The notes beneath the pieces are model-generated. The model was not told where the DNA came from, searched no databases, and saw only the letters and a program-made list of their open reading frames with translations. DNA of 32,725 bases, taken from Streptosporangiaceae bacterium (GTDB taxonomy: Bacteria > Actinomycetota > Actinomycetes > Streptosporangiales > Streptosporangiaceae). Both the position numbers and the translations under genes were made by a program. Positions within the stretch are counted from its first letter, which is position 1, and each line of letters begins with the position of its first letter. Location of the stretch: NCBI GenBank assembly GCA_019245115.1, contig JAFARZ010000404.1, positions 1-32,725 of the forward strand, written 5' to 3'. Below are positions 24,454-32,725 of the stretch, one piece after another.

Positions 24454-24829
24454 TCCCACCCAGCGCCCGCCCCCGACAGCCCTCCCTGGTCCAGCCTCCA
24501 TCCCAGCCGCCGCGGCCCGGCCACCCGCATCCGTGATTAGCGCGGAAATCCCATGCTAAGCGGAAACAAACCCGCCGTATTCGTACATGAGATTTCCACG
24601 AAGCATGGATGTTCCGTCTTAATCAGCACCCCGTTCGAGAATGATGGAACATTCAGGGCAATTCAGACGCACACCGCAGGCTTCAGCCAGCATCGCCGCA
24701 CCCCGGCACCCCGCATAGCCCCGCCCGGCCGCACAAATCGGACAAATCCTGAAATGTCGGGTGACGGTTTACCCGGTCCGGGGAAAGGCAGGCCGGATAA
24801 ATATGGCAGCCACCCGGATAGGATCGGGT
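24454..24829. other. Gene-free stretch between the thi operon promoter and the inverted-repeat element
   Basis: No coding pattern on either strand. GC is lower at 24540-24680. The one structure seen is the inverted repeat at 24544-24597; a short CGGGT/ACCCG pair lies near 24760. Confidence 0.5.
24544..24597. repeat. Imperfect inverted repeat, possible stem-loop
   Basis: GGAAATCCCATG (24544-24555) and CATGAGATTTCC (24586-24597) pair at 11 of 12 positions around a 30-base loop; pairing extends weakly outward. It could be an operator or an RNA hairpin. No T-run follows. Confidence 0.5.
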
Positions 24830-25007
24830 GAATGTGACATGGGTGCGGCTCCTCCAGAGTGGGCAGCATGCCGATGGTGCCATCGGTGTCGCTCAAACCG
24901 ATCAGCAGCGCTATTAGAGCGTGCCCGATGGTGCCATCGGTGCCGCTGGCCAGGGAGCAGCACCTGGCTGACTGTCCCTTTAAGGGAGCCGCACCCATGT
25001 GACATTC
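24830..25007. mobile_element. MITE-like element with terminal inverted repeats
   Basis: The left end (24830-24852, GAATGTGACATGGGTGCGG...) and the right end (24985-25007) are inverted copies matching at 22 of 23 positions, with weaker similarity for about 6 bp outside. The 178-bp interior encodes nothing but holds two near-identical hairpins, CCGATGGTGCCATCGG, at 24871-24886 and 24925-24940. Size, inverted ends and lack of genes fit a non-autonomous transposable element. No clear target duplication was seen. It lies directly upstream of thiE. Confidence 0.65.
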
Positions 25008-25032
25008 AACCGGTTGGCCCGGCGCCGCGCAG

Positions 25033-25064
25033 GCCCGGCACCACGCACGCCCGGCACCACGCAC
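25033..25064. repeat. Perfect 16-bp tandem duplication before thiE
   Basis: GCCCGGCACCACGCAC occurs twice back to back and ends 25 bp before the thiE start. It may affect the thiE promoter or leader or be a replication-slippage scar. Confidence 0.8.
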
Positions 25065-25089
25065 GGGGCGGGCGTGGTTCGATGGCCAG

Positions 25090-25746
25090 GTGAGCGATGA
25101 TCTGAACGCGAAGCTGGCGGGGGCGCGGCTTTACTTGTGCACCGACGGACGCCGGGCGCGCGGCGACCTGGCGGAGTTCCTTGACGCGGTGCTCGGCGCG
25201 GGGGTCGACATCGTGCAACTGCGCGAGAAAGGGCTCGAGGCACGGGAGGAACTGGACCTGCTCGAGATCTTCGCCGACGCCTGCCGAAGGCACGGCCGCC
25301 TCCTGGCCGTCAACGACCGGGCCGACGTGGCGCTGGCGGCGCGCGCCGACGTGCTGCACCTGGGCCAGGACGACCTGCCGGTACCGATAGCCCGCCGCAT
25401 CCTCGGTCCCGGACCGCTGATCGGGCGCAGCAGCCACGATCCCGGGCAGTCCGACACCGCGGCCGGCGAGCCAGACATCGATTACTTCTGCGCCGGCCCG
25501 ATCTGGTCCACGCCGACCAAGCCGGGCCGCCCCTCCACTGGTCTCGGCCTGATCGAGCACGTCGCGGCGCGGCACCCGGAGCGGCCGTGGTTCGCGATCG
25601 GGGGCATCAGCCTCGGCCGGCTCGACGACGTGCTCGCCGCCGGCGCCACCCGCGTGGTCGTGGTCCGGGCCATCACCGAGGCCGACGATCCCGCCGCGGC
25701 GGCCCGGGCGTTCGCCGATCGCTTGACGGGACGCGGAGCCCGTTGA
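25090..25746 (+). CDS. thiE: Thiamine phosphate synthase ThiE
   Basis: 218 residues from GTG 25090. ThiE joins HMP-PP and thiazole phosphate to thiamine phosphate. Family blocks in order: ARLYLCTDGR, IVQLREKGL, LLAVNDRADVALAARADVLHLGQDDLP, IGRSSHD, DYFCAGPIWSTPTKPG and FAIGGIS. It is divergent from the rest of the thi genes and separated from them by 743 bp including the MITE-like element; no second riboswitch was seen in front of it. The GH38 gene follows 18 bp downstream, so they may share a transcript. Confidence 0.96.
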   Translation: MSDDLNAKLAGARLYLCTDGRRARGDLAEFLDAVLGAGVDIVQLREKGLEAREELDLLEIFADACRRHGRLLAVNDRADVALAARADVLHLGQDDLPVPIARRILGPGPLIGRSSHDPGQSDTAAGEPDIDYFCAGPIWSTPTKPGRPSTGLGLIEHVAARHPERPWFAIGGISLGRLDDVLAAGATRVVVVRAITEADDPAAAARAFADRLTGRGAR

Positions 25747-25764
25747 CCGTGACACGATGGGGAT

Positions 25765-28700
25765 ATGCGGATCACGGGCATCGAATCGACCGATTTGTTC
25801 CTCGGCACGACGCAGCGGCCCTTCCAGGCGATCCGGGTCACGCTGGCCAACGAGCACCCCGCCGTGACCGAAGCCACCGTGCGGGTGCAGGGGAATGGCG
25901 TGCGGGAACCACAGCCGTTCGTGGTAAATGGTCTTGATCCTGGCGAAGAGCGGACGGTGGAAGTGCCGGTCGAGTTCACGGCGCCGTATCAGCCGGGCGG
26001 CACCCGGCGGGTGACGGTCACCGCGGCGGGCGGCCAGGCGGAGGCGGACATCACCATCGCCGAACCGGGCTGGACGATGTGGATGGTCAGCCACTTCCAC
26101 TACGACCCGGTGTGGTGGAACACCCAGGGACAATTCACCGAGGCCAAGCTCGTGATGCCCGATGAGGACGGCGGCCTGCCCGATGTCAGAACCGCACTTG
26201 AACTTGTTCAAATCCATCTCGCGAAGGCGCGGAGCGACCCCGACTACAAGTTCGTGCTCGCCGAGATCGACTACCTCAAGCCGTACCTCGACACGTTCCC
26301 GCGGGACCGCGCCTACCTGAAGGACCTGATCAAGCAGCGACGGCTGGAGATCGTCGGCGGTAACTACAACGAGCCGAACACCAACCTGACCTGCGCCGAG
26401 TCGACCATCCGCAACGCCGTCTACGGCATCGGCTACCAGCGCGACGTGGCGGGCGGAGATCCGCGCAGCGCCTGGATGCTCGACGTGTTCGGCCACGACC
26501 CCGGCTACCCGGGCCTGATGGCAGGCGCTGGCCTGACGTCGAGCGCCTGGGCGCGCGGTCCGTTCCACCAGTGGGGACCGGCTGGCGCCGAGGGCGGCGG
26601 GGTGGGTCGTATGCAGTTCCCCAGCGAGTTCGAATGGCTCTCGCCGGACGGCAACGGCCTGCTCACCCATTACATGGCGCACCACTACGGGGGCGGCTGG
26701 GTACTGCACTCCCCGCCGGACCTGGAAGCCGCCGAGCGCGCGGCATACGAGCAGTTCCGCGACCTGGCCCGGGTCGCCACGACCCGGAACGTGCTGCTTC
26801 CGGTGGGCAGCGACCACGTGATCCCGGCGCGCTGGGTGACCGATATCCACCGGTCCTGGAATCAGCGCTACGTGTGGCCCCGGTTCGTGACCGCGGTGCC
26901 CGGCGAGTTCTTCGACGCGGTGCGCGGGGAGGCCGCCGCCACGGGAGCGTGGATCACGCCGCAGACCAGGGACATGAACCCGGTCTACACCGGCAAGGAC
27001 GTGTCCTGCATCGACACCAAGCAGGCCCACCGTGCCATCGAGACCGCCGTCTGCGACGCCGAACGGCTGGCCACGCTGGCCATGCTGCGCGGGGCCCCGT
27101 ACCCGCACGCCTCCCTGGACAAGGTCTGGCGGATCCTCGCCTTCTGCGCTCACCACGACGGGATCACCGGCGTCGAGTCCGACCAGGTCTACCTGGACCT
27201 GACCGGATCGTGGCGAGAGGCCTGGGACCGGGCCGGCGCCGTTCGCCGCGAGGCGCTCTCGCGCTTGAGCGCCGACGGTGTCGCGGTGTGGAACACGGTG
27301 CCGCGGGCGCGCGACGGAATCGCCCGGGTGGCGCTGGATGTACCGGATGACGGTACGGAATGGCTCGAATTGCGGGACAGCGCCGGGGACCCCGTGCCCG
27401 CGCTCGCCGAGGGCGTGCGCCGACGCGAAAACGGATCGCTGGCCGAGGTCACGCTCGCGTTCGCGGCTCGCGATGTGCCTGGGCTCGGCTACCGGAGCTA
27501 CGCCGCTCGCGCCGCACGTCCCGCTACCGCTGCCGGATGGGCACGCGCCGAGGGCCTGACCATTGAGAACGCGGCGTACCTGGTCACCGCGGATCCGGCG
27601 CGCGGCGGCACGGTCCGCATCGCCGACAAGCGCACCGGCTTCGACGTGCTGCGGGAGCCGGGAAACGAACTGGTACTCCAGGAGGAATACGCGCAGCATC
27701 CCCGGCACGGCGAGGGGCCCTGGCACCTGTCGCCCAAGGGGCCGGGCCTGGGTTCCGGCTCGGCTCCGGCCACCGTCCGCGCCGAGCGGTGCCCGATCGG
27801 GTCCCGGCTGGTCGCCGAATTCAGGCTGGGCGACCTGTCGGTCCTCCAGGAGACGCTGCTGTGGGACGGCGCCGGGCGCGTCGAGTTCCGCACGCACGTG
27901 GACGGCTCGATCGGCAAAGATCACCTGCTGCGCGTCCGCTTCCCGGCCGACGTGCCCGGCGGCCTGCCGGTTTACCAGACCGCGACCGCCGCGATCGGCC
28001 GCTCGTTCGGCGCCGTGGACGTGGATTCGGCCGGGGTCTGGTACACCCTCGACAATCCCGCCCTGGGCTGGTTCGGGCTGGGTGCCACCGTGCGGGTCCG
28101 CTCCGGTGATCAGCCGGTGCGGGCCATCGGCGTGGCTGAGGTTATTTCACCCGATGATACGAACGGCTGTCGTGATCTCCTCCGGGATCTGCTGATCGCG
28201 CTGGCCGGGGCGGGCGTCACGGCTACCTGCAGCCACGCGGACGGTCCTCGGTACGGAGCTATCGACGCCGATTCCAACCTCCCCGACGTGCGGATCGTCC
28301 TCGGCGGCCCGGATTTGAACGCGTTCAGTTCTGCCGTTCTCGCCGCCGCGGGGCCCGGGTACGCGAAGGCGCTGACCGCACAGCTGGAGACGGCCGGTAC
28401 CGCACGGGTGTGGGTACCCGGCACGCGGTCGCGGGCCGATGCCTTCGCGCCCAACGCGGACTTGCGCGGTGTCCGGGATCTTCCGGTGCTGATCGTCGCC
28501 GGTTCCGGGCCGGAAGGGCTTGCCGCGGCGGTCAGCGCGTTGATCGCCGATCTGGATGACGCCGTTGTGGACATTCCGCGGGCCGATGGCGCTCAGGCGG
28601 CGGCTGAGGCGGACCTCATGCTGGCGGACCGGTCGGTCGCCCTGCTCAACCGGGGCACGCCGGGATGCGTGGTGACCCCGGACGGGGTACTGCACATGTC

Positions 28701-30156
28701 GCTGATGCGCTCGTGCAGCGCGTGGCCGTCTGGGATCTGGATCGACGGCGAGCGGCGGACGGCTCCCGACGGCAGCGCCTTCTCGTTGCAGCACTGGAGC
28801 CACACGTTTGAGTACGCGCTCGCCTCCGGAGCCGGCGACTGGCGGAAGGCGGGTTTCAACGCTCATGCCGAGGAGTACGCCCACGACCTGATAGCGGCTG
28901 CTCCGGCCGGCGCTTTCGCGGGCGGCGCTTTCGCGGGCGGCACCCCGGACGCCGCTCCCCCGGGCCGCGACCTGCTGTCGGCCGAGCCGGCCAGCATCAC
29001 GCTGAGCGCCCTCAAGCCGCTGGGAAATCCGCTGGCCTCGGGCCATCCGGCCTGGGCCGGCGCCGGATCCGAGGGCCCCCATGACGTCCCGGTGACGGTG
29101 CGGCTGCGTGAGACCGAGGGGCGGGCCACGACCGCCCGGATCAGGCTGGCGGGCGGCATCACGTCCGCCCGGCTGACCGACTTGCTCGAGGAAACGGCGG
29201 GCGCTCCCCTGCCGGTCATCGACGGTGCCGCGTCCGTCGAGGTCCCGGCCTTCGGGACGGTGACCATGGAACTGCGAGTTCCCGGTTTCGTCGTTCAGCC
29301 GGAAACGGTGATCGCCGACGCCGACGCGCTGACCGACGCGGTGACGGCTTCACACGCGGGCACCGTTGAGCCGGTCCGGCCGGTCTACTCGCGGTACTGG
29401 CTGCACGGTAAGGGACCGGCGCCCGCCGGCAACCTCCCGGTGGCCGTGCGCGTGTCTCCGACCCGCGTCGCGCTAGGAGGTGAAGCCGATTCGGCAGAAA
29501 TCCGCGTGACCGTGGCCTGCGGCGCGGCGGCGGCGAGCGGGGCGGTGGATCTGGTCGTGCCAGCCGGACTGGAGGCCGGCGGCGCGCAGGCCCCGCTCCG
29601 ATACGAGCTCGCCGCGGGTGGATACGCCGAGTGGGTGGTGAACCTGCGATGCCGGCCCGGAACCCGGGATGGCCGCTACTTTGTCGCCGCCCGCATCGTG
29701 GACGAATCCGCGCTCCTCATCGAGGACACGGTGATGGTGGCGGTCGGCGAGAAACAATGGCCGGATCGCGACCTCCCGCCCGAGGAGGCGATGGAGCGGA
29801 TGCTCGCCGACTACAGCGCGAGCGCCGCCGAGGTAGAGCTGGAGCTGATCACCTCGGAGGTCCGGCTGGCGCCGGGCCGGAGCGGGGAGCTGGTCGCCCG
29901 GGTGACCAGCCACCTGGCCTCGCCGCTCCGCGGCGAGGCACAGCTGATATCGCCGTTCGGCAGCTGGGAACTGCTCGGCCGCGCCGCGCAGGCCGTCTCC
30001 TTGCTGCCCGGGGAGAGCCAGGAACTCCGTTATCCGGTGCGCGCGCCCACCACCGCACGCCCGGGCTCGCGGTGGTGGGCGCTGGTCAAGCTGATGTACT
30101 TCGGCCGCGTCTGGTACACCGGCAGCGTCCCGATCACGGTCCTGCCTGACGCATAG
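25765..30156 (+). CDS. GH38 alpha-mannosidase-like glycoside hydrolase, multidomain
   Basis: 1463 residues. Residues 1-100 are beta-rich. The GH38 catalytic domain follows: MVSHFHYDPVWW (107-118) supplies zinc ligands His112 and Asp114, AWMLDVFGHDPGYP (236-249) contains nucleophile Asp240, and FCAHHDGITG (about 460-469) supplies the later zinc ligand His. A central region (about 480-1010) resembles the beta-sandwich half of the family, with a Rossmann-like insertion (about 820-960). A Gly/Ala linker with a 15-bp tandem repeat (28909-28938) follows. The last 100 residues resemble a NEW3-type beta domain (SGELVARVTSHLASPLRG). No signal peptide or anchor is seen, so it is probably cytoplasmic and acts on mannosides or related sugars. 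It is longer than usual bacterial GH38 proteins. Confidence 0.88.
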   Translation: MRITGIESTDLFLGTTQRPFQAIRVTLANEHPAVTEATVRVQGNGVREPQPFVVNGLDPGEERTVEVPVEFTAPYQPGGTRRVTVTAAGGQAEADITIAEPGWTMWMVSHFHYDPVWWNTQGQFTEAKLVMPDEDGGLPDVRTALELVQIHLAKARSDPDYKFVLAEIDYLKPYLDTFPRDRAYLKDLIKQRRLEIVGGNYNEPNTNLTCAESTIRNAVYGIGYQRDVAGGDPRSAWMLDVFGHDPGYPGLMAGAGLTSSAWARGPFHQWGPAGAEGGGVGRMQFPSEFEWLSPDGNGLLTHYMAHHYGGGWVLHSPPDLEAAERAAYEQFRDLARVATTRNVLLPVGSDHVIPARWVTDIHRSWNQRYVWPRFVTAVPGEFFDAVRGEAAATGAWITPQTRDMNPVYTGKDVSCIDTKQAHRAIETAVCDAERLATLAMLRGAPYPHASLDKVWRILAFCAHHDGITGVESDQVYLDLTGSWREAWDRAGAVRREALSRLSADGVAVWNTVPRARDGIARVALDVPDDGTEWLELRDSAGDPVPALAEGVRRRENGSLAEVTLAFAARDVPGLGYRSYAARAARPATAAGWARAEGLTIENAAYLVTADPARGGTVRIADKRTGFDVLREPGNELVLQEEYAQHPRHGEGPWHLSPKGPGLGSGSAPATVRAERCPIGSRLVAEFRLGDLSVLQETLLWDGAGRVEFRTHVDGSIGKDHLLRVRFPADVPGGLPVYQTATAAIGRSFGAVDVDSAGVWYTLDNPALGWFGLGATVRVRSGDQPVRAIGVAEVISPDDTNGCRDLLRDLLIALAGAGVTATCSHADGPRYGAIDADSNLPDVRIVLGGPDLNAFSSAVLAAAGPGYAKALTAQLETAGTARVWVPGTRSRADAFAPNADLRGVRDLPVLIVAGSGPEGLAAAVSALIADLDDAVVDIPRADGAQAAAEADLMLADRSVALLNRGTPGCVVTPDGVLHMSLMRSCSAWPSGIWIDGERRTAPDGSAFSLQHWSHTFEYALASGAGDWRKAGFNAHAEEYAHDLIAAAPAGAFAGGAFAGGTPDAAPPGRDLLSAEPASITLSALKPLGNPLASGHPAWAGAGSEGPHDVPVTVRLRETEGRATTARIRLAGGITSARLTDLLEETAGAPLPVIDGAASVEVPAFGTVTMELRVPGFVVQPETVIADADALTDAVTASHAGTVEPVRPVYSRYWLHGKGPAPAGNLPVAVRVSPTRVALGGEADSAEIRVTVACGAAAASGAVDLVVPAGLEAGGAQAPLRYELAAGGYAEWVVNLRCRPGTRDGRYFVAARIVDESALLIEDTVMVAVGEKQWPDRDLPPEEAMERMLADYSASAAEVELELITSEVRLAPGRSGELVARVTSHLASPLRGEAQLISPFGSWELLGRAAQAVSLLPGESQELRYPVRAPTTARPGSRWWALVKLMYFGRVWYTGSVPITVLPDA

Positions 30157-30164
30157 CCGGCTGG

Positions 30165-31685
30165 TTACGACGCGACCGACTCGGGCTCGGGTTCGGCGGC
30201 GGTCGCAGGTACCGCGGGCGCGGCCTTGCGGACGCGGATCACCAGGAGTATCACCAGCAGGCTGGCCACATCGAGGATCGCGGCGAGCAGGAAGGCGACC
30301 CCTATCCCGTGTGCGAGCTGATGCTGTCCCTGCGCGAACGCCGACAGGCCGGCGGCGGGATGCCGGGCCGCGTTCCGGGACGCCGTGCCGAACGCCGCCA
30401 CCAGGACCGCGAGACCCAGGGATCCGCCGACCAGCTGGAGCATGTTCACCATCGCGGAGGCGGCACCCGAATCCCTCGGCGGGACACCGGCCAGCGAGGT
30501 CGTGGTCAGCGGCACGAACACGATGCCCATGCCGATGCCGATCAGCATCATCGGCCCGAAGATGCCCGTCCAGTACCCAGTGGCCGGACTGACCCGGGAC
30601 AGCCACGCCATCGCCACGATGGCCGGCACCATGCCGGCGATCATCATCGGCTTGAGGCCGAGCCGCGGCATCAGCCTGGGCGCCGACCGGGACATCACGA
30701 ACAACGCGACGGTCATCGGCAGGAATGCCACGCCCGCCCGGAGCGGGCTGAAGCCCAGCAGTCGCTGCAGCACCAGCGTGACGAAGTAGAACATGCCGAA
30801 CATGCCCGCGATCAGGAACAGCCGGGCGACAAACGAGCCGGACCGGCTCGCATCGGCGAACAGCCGCAGCGGCGTGATCGGCTGGGCGGCCTTGTTCTCG
30901 ATGAGGATGAACAGCGCGAGCAGCACCGCGGCCACGCCGAACGCCCCGATCGCCAGGTGATCACCCCAGCCGTTGGACGACGCGCGGATGAACGCATAGA
31001 CGAGCGCGGACACGCCGGCCGTCGACGTGATCGCGCCGGCCGCGTCGAAGTGCCCCGGCTGCCGCGGGGTCTCCTTCACGAACAGCGGCGCGACCGCCAG
31101 CACCGCAACGCCGATCGGCACGTTGATGAACAGCACCCATCGCCAGCTCAGCCACTCGGTCAGGACTCCGCCGAGCACAAGGCCCAGCGAGGACCCGCCG
31201 GTGATCACGCCCATGTAGATGCCGAGCGCGCGGGTCCGCTCCCTCCCCTCCGGGAAGGAACTCACGATCAGGGCCAGCACCGCGGGGGCGGCCAGCGCGC
31301 CGCCGACGCCCTGCACCGCCCGGGACGCCAGCAGCATCGCGGCCGAGTTGGCCAGGCCGCCGGTGAGCGAAGCCAGCGTGAATATCGCGATGCCGATCAT
31401 GAACATCCGGCGTCTGCCGAGGATGTCCCCCGCCCGGCCACCGAGCAGCAGCAGGCCGCCGGAGGTCAGCGTGTAACCGTTGGCGACCCAGGACAGGCTG
31501 GTCAGGGAAAAGTGCAGGCTCGTCTGGATATGCGGCTGGGCGATGTTCACCACCGTCATATCCAGGATGATCATCAGCTGAGCGCCGAGCATGATGGCCA
31601 GCGCGACACCCGGGCGGCCGGAGCCGCGCCGGGCAGGAGCGGCGCGCTCCCGCAGCGCCGCTCCTGGAACTCGCGAGGAAGACAA
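30165..31685 (-). CDS. MFS drug exporter, DHA2 (14-helix) type
   Basis: 506 residues with about 14 hydrophobic segments. The first helix region holds the DHA2 motif LDMTVVNIAQPHIQ. GRAGDILGRRRMF is loop motif A and GVITGGSSLGLVLGG is antiporter motif C. The start is TTG 31685, preceded by GGGAG 5 bp away. It is divergent from a TetR gene, the classic arrangement of a repressor and its inducible efflux pump. Exported compound unknown. It converges on the GH38 gene with 8 bp between stops. Confidence 0.93.
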   Translation of the reverse strand: MSSSRVPGAALRERAAPARRGSGRPGVALAIMLGAQLMIILDMTVVNIAQPHIQTSLHFSLTSLSWVANGYTLTSGGLLLLGGRAGDILGRRRMFMIGIAIFTLASLTGGLANSAAMLLASRAVQGVGGALAAPAVLALIVSSFPEGRERTRALGIYMGVITGGSSLGLVLGGVLTEWLSWRWVLFINVPIGVAVLAVAPLFVKETPRQPGHFDAAGAITSTAGVSALVYAFIRASSNGWGDHLAIGAFGVAAVLLALFILIENKAAQPITPLRLFADASRSGSFVARLFLIAGMFGMFYFVTLVLQRLLGFSPLRAGVAFLPMTVALFVMSRSAPRLMPRLGLKPMMIAGMVPAIVAMAWLSRVSPATGYWTGIFGPMMLIGIGMGIVFVPLTTTSLAGVPPRDSGAASAMVNMLQLVGGSLGLAVLVAAFGTASRNAARHPAAGLSAFAQGQHQLAHGIGVAFLLAAILDVASLLVILLVIRVRKAAPAVPATAAEPEPESVAS

Positions 31686-31820
31686 CAGAACTCCCAGGGT
31701 TGGTGGTCTCGGACCTCAGACGTCGATCACGCTACGCCGGGGGTCTGACATTTTCGTGGGGTCCGGGGGGTCGCCCCCCCGGGTTAACACTGTCGGGGGG
31801 GCCTCCGGCCTCAAGGTGGT

Positions 31821-31848
31821 TTGCGTACCGCTGGCCGGGCGGTACGAT
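31821..31848 (+). promoter_or_regulatory. Putative promoter of the tetR-type gene
   Basis: TTGCGT (31821-31826) and TACGAT (31843-31848) are 16 bp apart, a reasonable vegetative promoter. It lies just upstream of the two inverted repeats at 31860-31898, so a repressor bound there could block it. Confidence 0.45.
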
Positions 31849-31859
31849 CGGGGATGAAA

Positions 31860-31898
31860 CGGAGGTCTACTCCGGTTACTATACGGAGGAACCCTCCG
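31860..31898. promoter_or_regulatory. Two operator-like inverted repeats
   Basis: CGGAGGTCTACTCCG (31860-31874) has 5-bp arms and CGGAGGAACCCTCCG (31884-31898) has 6-bp arms; both start CGGAGG and their starts are 24 bp apart. They lie between the tetR start and the MFS gene and are the best candidates for TetR-type binding sites. Confidence 0.55.
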
Positions 31899-31923
31899 CT
31901 TACGCAAGCTAATTTCGGATCAG

Positions 31924-32709
31924 ATGACGAAGACACCTGACAAAGCCGCGGCACGGCCCCCTGAGCAACTGCGAGCCGACGCGCGGCAGAACCATGCCCG
32001 GCTGCTGGCCGCCGCCTCCGAGGCGTTCGCCGAGCACGGAGCCGACGCGCCGCTCGAGGACATCGCCCGGCGCGCGGGAGTCGGTATCGGGACCTTGTAC
32101 CGGCACTTCCCGACCAGGCTCGACCTGCAGGCGGCGGCCTTCCGCAACCAGGTCACCGTGCTGTGCGGGCAGGCGGAGGAACATCTCGACGAGAGGCCGC
32201 GCGGCCACGCCTTCTTCGACTGGATCAAGGCGCTCGCCGCGTACATGACAAGCAAGCGCGGCCTGTCCAAGGCCCTGATGGAAGCACTGGGCAAGGACGC
32301 CGAGGTGATATCGACCTGCTGGGTGGCGATGCGCGACACCACCGAGCGGACCCTCACCGAGGCCCAGCAGGCGGGCCTGATCAGGACCGACGTGGATCCG
32401 ATCGACGTGATGCGACTGGTGCACGGCGTTGTGTCGGGCTCCGAGCGAGCCCCCGAGCAAACCCCGCGTCTCCTCTCCATCATGCTGGACGGCCTCCGCC
32501 CCCAGGCCGGCTCCTTATCCCTCCGCGCCAAGGCCTCGCTGCGCTCGGCCGGCTTGGGGCCACGGCGGGAATTGCCGCCCCTGTGCGCGTTCCAAAACAA
32601 ATCGAGTCTGCGGCGTGTCGTGGCGGGTGCCGATTTTGTCCTGATATGGCCGTTATGTGACGGCAGCTGCGGTGGACGACGTGGAAGAAAAGGGCTTCGC
32701 GGAGGATAG
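31924..32709 (+). CDS. TetR-family transcriptional regulator with long C-terminal tail
   Basis: 261 residues from ATG 31924. The helix-turn-helix is typical: LLAAASEAFAEHGADAPLEDIARRAGVGIGTLYRHFPTR (about 28-66). The ligand-binding half is recognisable to LLSIMLDGLRP (about residue 190), where relatives with this layout normally end. About 70 further residues rich in Arg, Leu and Gly match nothing I know and may reflect loss of the original stop. It probably represses the divergent MFS exporter and itself through the repeats at 31860-31898; ligand unknown. Only 16 bp of window follow its stop. Confidence 0.88.
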   Translation: MTKTPDKAAARPPEQLRADARQNHARLLAAASEAFAEHGADAPLEDIARRAGVGIGTLYRHFPTRLDLQAAAFRNQVTVLCGQAEEHLDERPRGHAFFDWIKALAAYMTSKRGLSKALMEALGKDAEVISTCWVAMRDTTERTLTEAQQAGLIRTDVDPIDVMRLVHGVVSGSERAPEQTPRLLSIMLDGLRPQAGSLSLRAKASLRSAGLGPRRELPPLCAFQNKSSLRRVVAGADFVLIWPLCDGSCGGRRGRKGLRGG

Positions 32710-32725
32710 GGCGCCGGTTTCCGGC

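Noticed and set aside
24871..24940. Two CCGATGGTGCCATCGG copies as the start of a CRISPR array
   Set aside because: Only two short palindromic copies, no regular series, and both sit inside the inverted-repeat element.
18990..25650. Scattered CGCCGGCG 8-mers as further LmbU sites
   Set aside because: They lie inside GC-rich coding DNA (for example near 18993 and 25641), lack extended symmetry, and are expected by chance.
25006..27924. 972-residue open frame on the minus strand
   Set aside because: Antisense shadow of thiE and GH38, both with intact catalytic motifs; composition is typical of GC-rich non-coding frames.
30309..31748. 479-residue open frame on the plus strand
   Set aside because: Antisense of the MFS gene; rich in Arg, Gln and His without any fold motif.
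31763..31782. Strong GC hairpin (CCGGGGGG, four-base loop, CCCCCCGG) as a terminator
   Set aside because: No T-run follows on either strand and it lies between two divergent gene starts; it may be structural but is not a convincing terminator.

Overview
The window is high-GC actinomycete DNA. GTG and TTG starts, 4-bp ATGA/GTGA gene overlaps and an LmbU-type regulator all fit, and third codon positions are strongly GC-biased in most genes. Genus cannot be told from the sequence. No rRNA, tRNA or CRISPR array was seen.

Bases 1-20732 look like a biosynthetic gene cluster. It opens with a two-gene heterodimeric ABC exporter (2-3048, first gene cut by the window edge). It continues with an LmbU-family regulator (2993-3859, minus), a lone carrier protein (4145-4543), a carrier-condensation protein (4703-6319) and a UDP-glucose dehydrogenase-type enzyme (6402-7712). 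Plus-strand genes follow: a type II thioesterase with Cys in place of the usual Ser (8099-8953), an acyl-activating ligase (9012-10505), and a protein joining a leftover adenylation C-lobe to a carrier domain (10463-11092). After a strip of decayed mobile DNA (about 11040-12160) come a free ACP and a fatty acyl-AMP ligase (12243-14308). A free condensation protein with another adenylation-like tail and a 2H phosphoesterase-like protein lie on the minus strand (14320-16730). A second paired ABC exporter closes the cluster (16915-20732). There is no canonical NRPS adenylation domain in the window. Two stand-alone ligases, scattered carriers and two unusual condensation domains would assemble an acyl amide or short lipopeptide. 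The logic recalls the dispersed NRPS of pyrrolamides such as congocidine, but the presence of a FAAL is different and I do not recognise the product.

A 16-bp palindrome, GTCCCGCCRGCGGGAC, occurs in both divergent control regions of the cluster (7946-7961, inside a perfect 28-bp palindrome, and 16949-16964). The first copy contains CGCCGGCG, the core reported for LmbU binding, so the cluster may carry both the regulator and its operators.

Bases 20764-25746 are a thiamine locus. A minus-strand operon thiO-thiS-thiG-thiD-tenA lies behind a TPP riboswitch, and thiE diverges from it. Between them is a roughly 180-bp element with terminal inverted repeats that looks like a MITE. Next come a 1463-residue GH38 alpha-mannosidase-like protein, a convergent DHA2-type MFS exporter, and a divergent TetR regulator with two operator-like inverted repeats in front of it. 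From thiO onward the window looks like ordinary chromosome.
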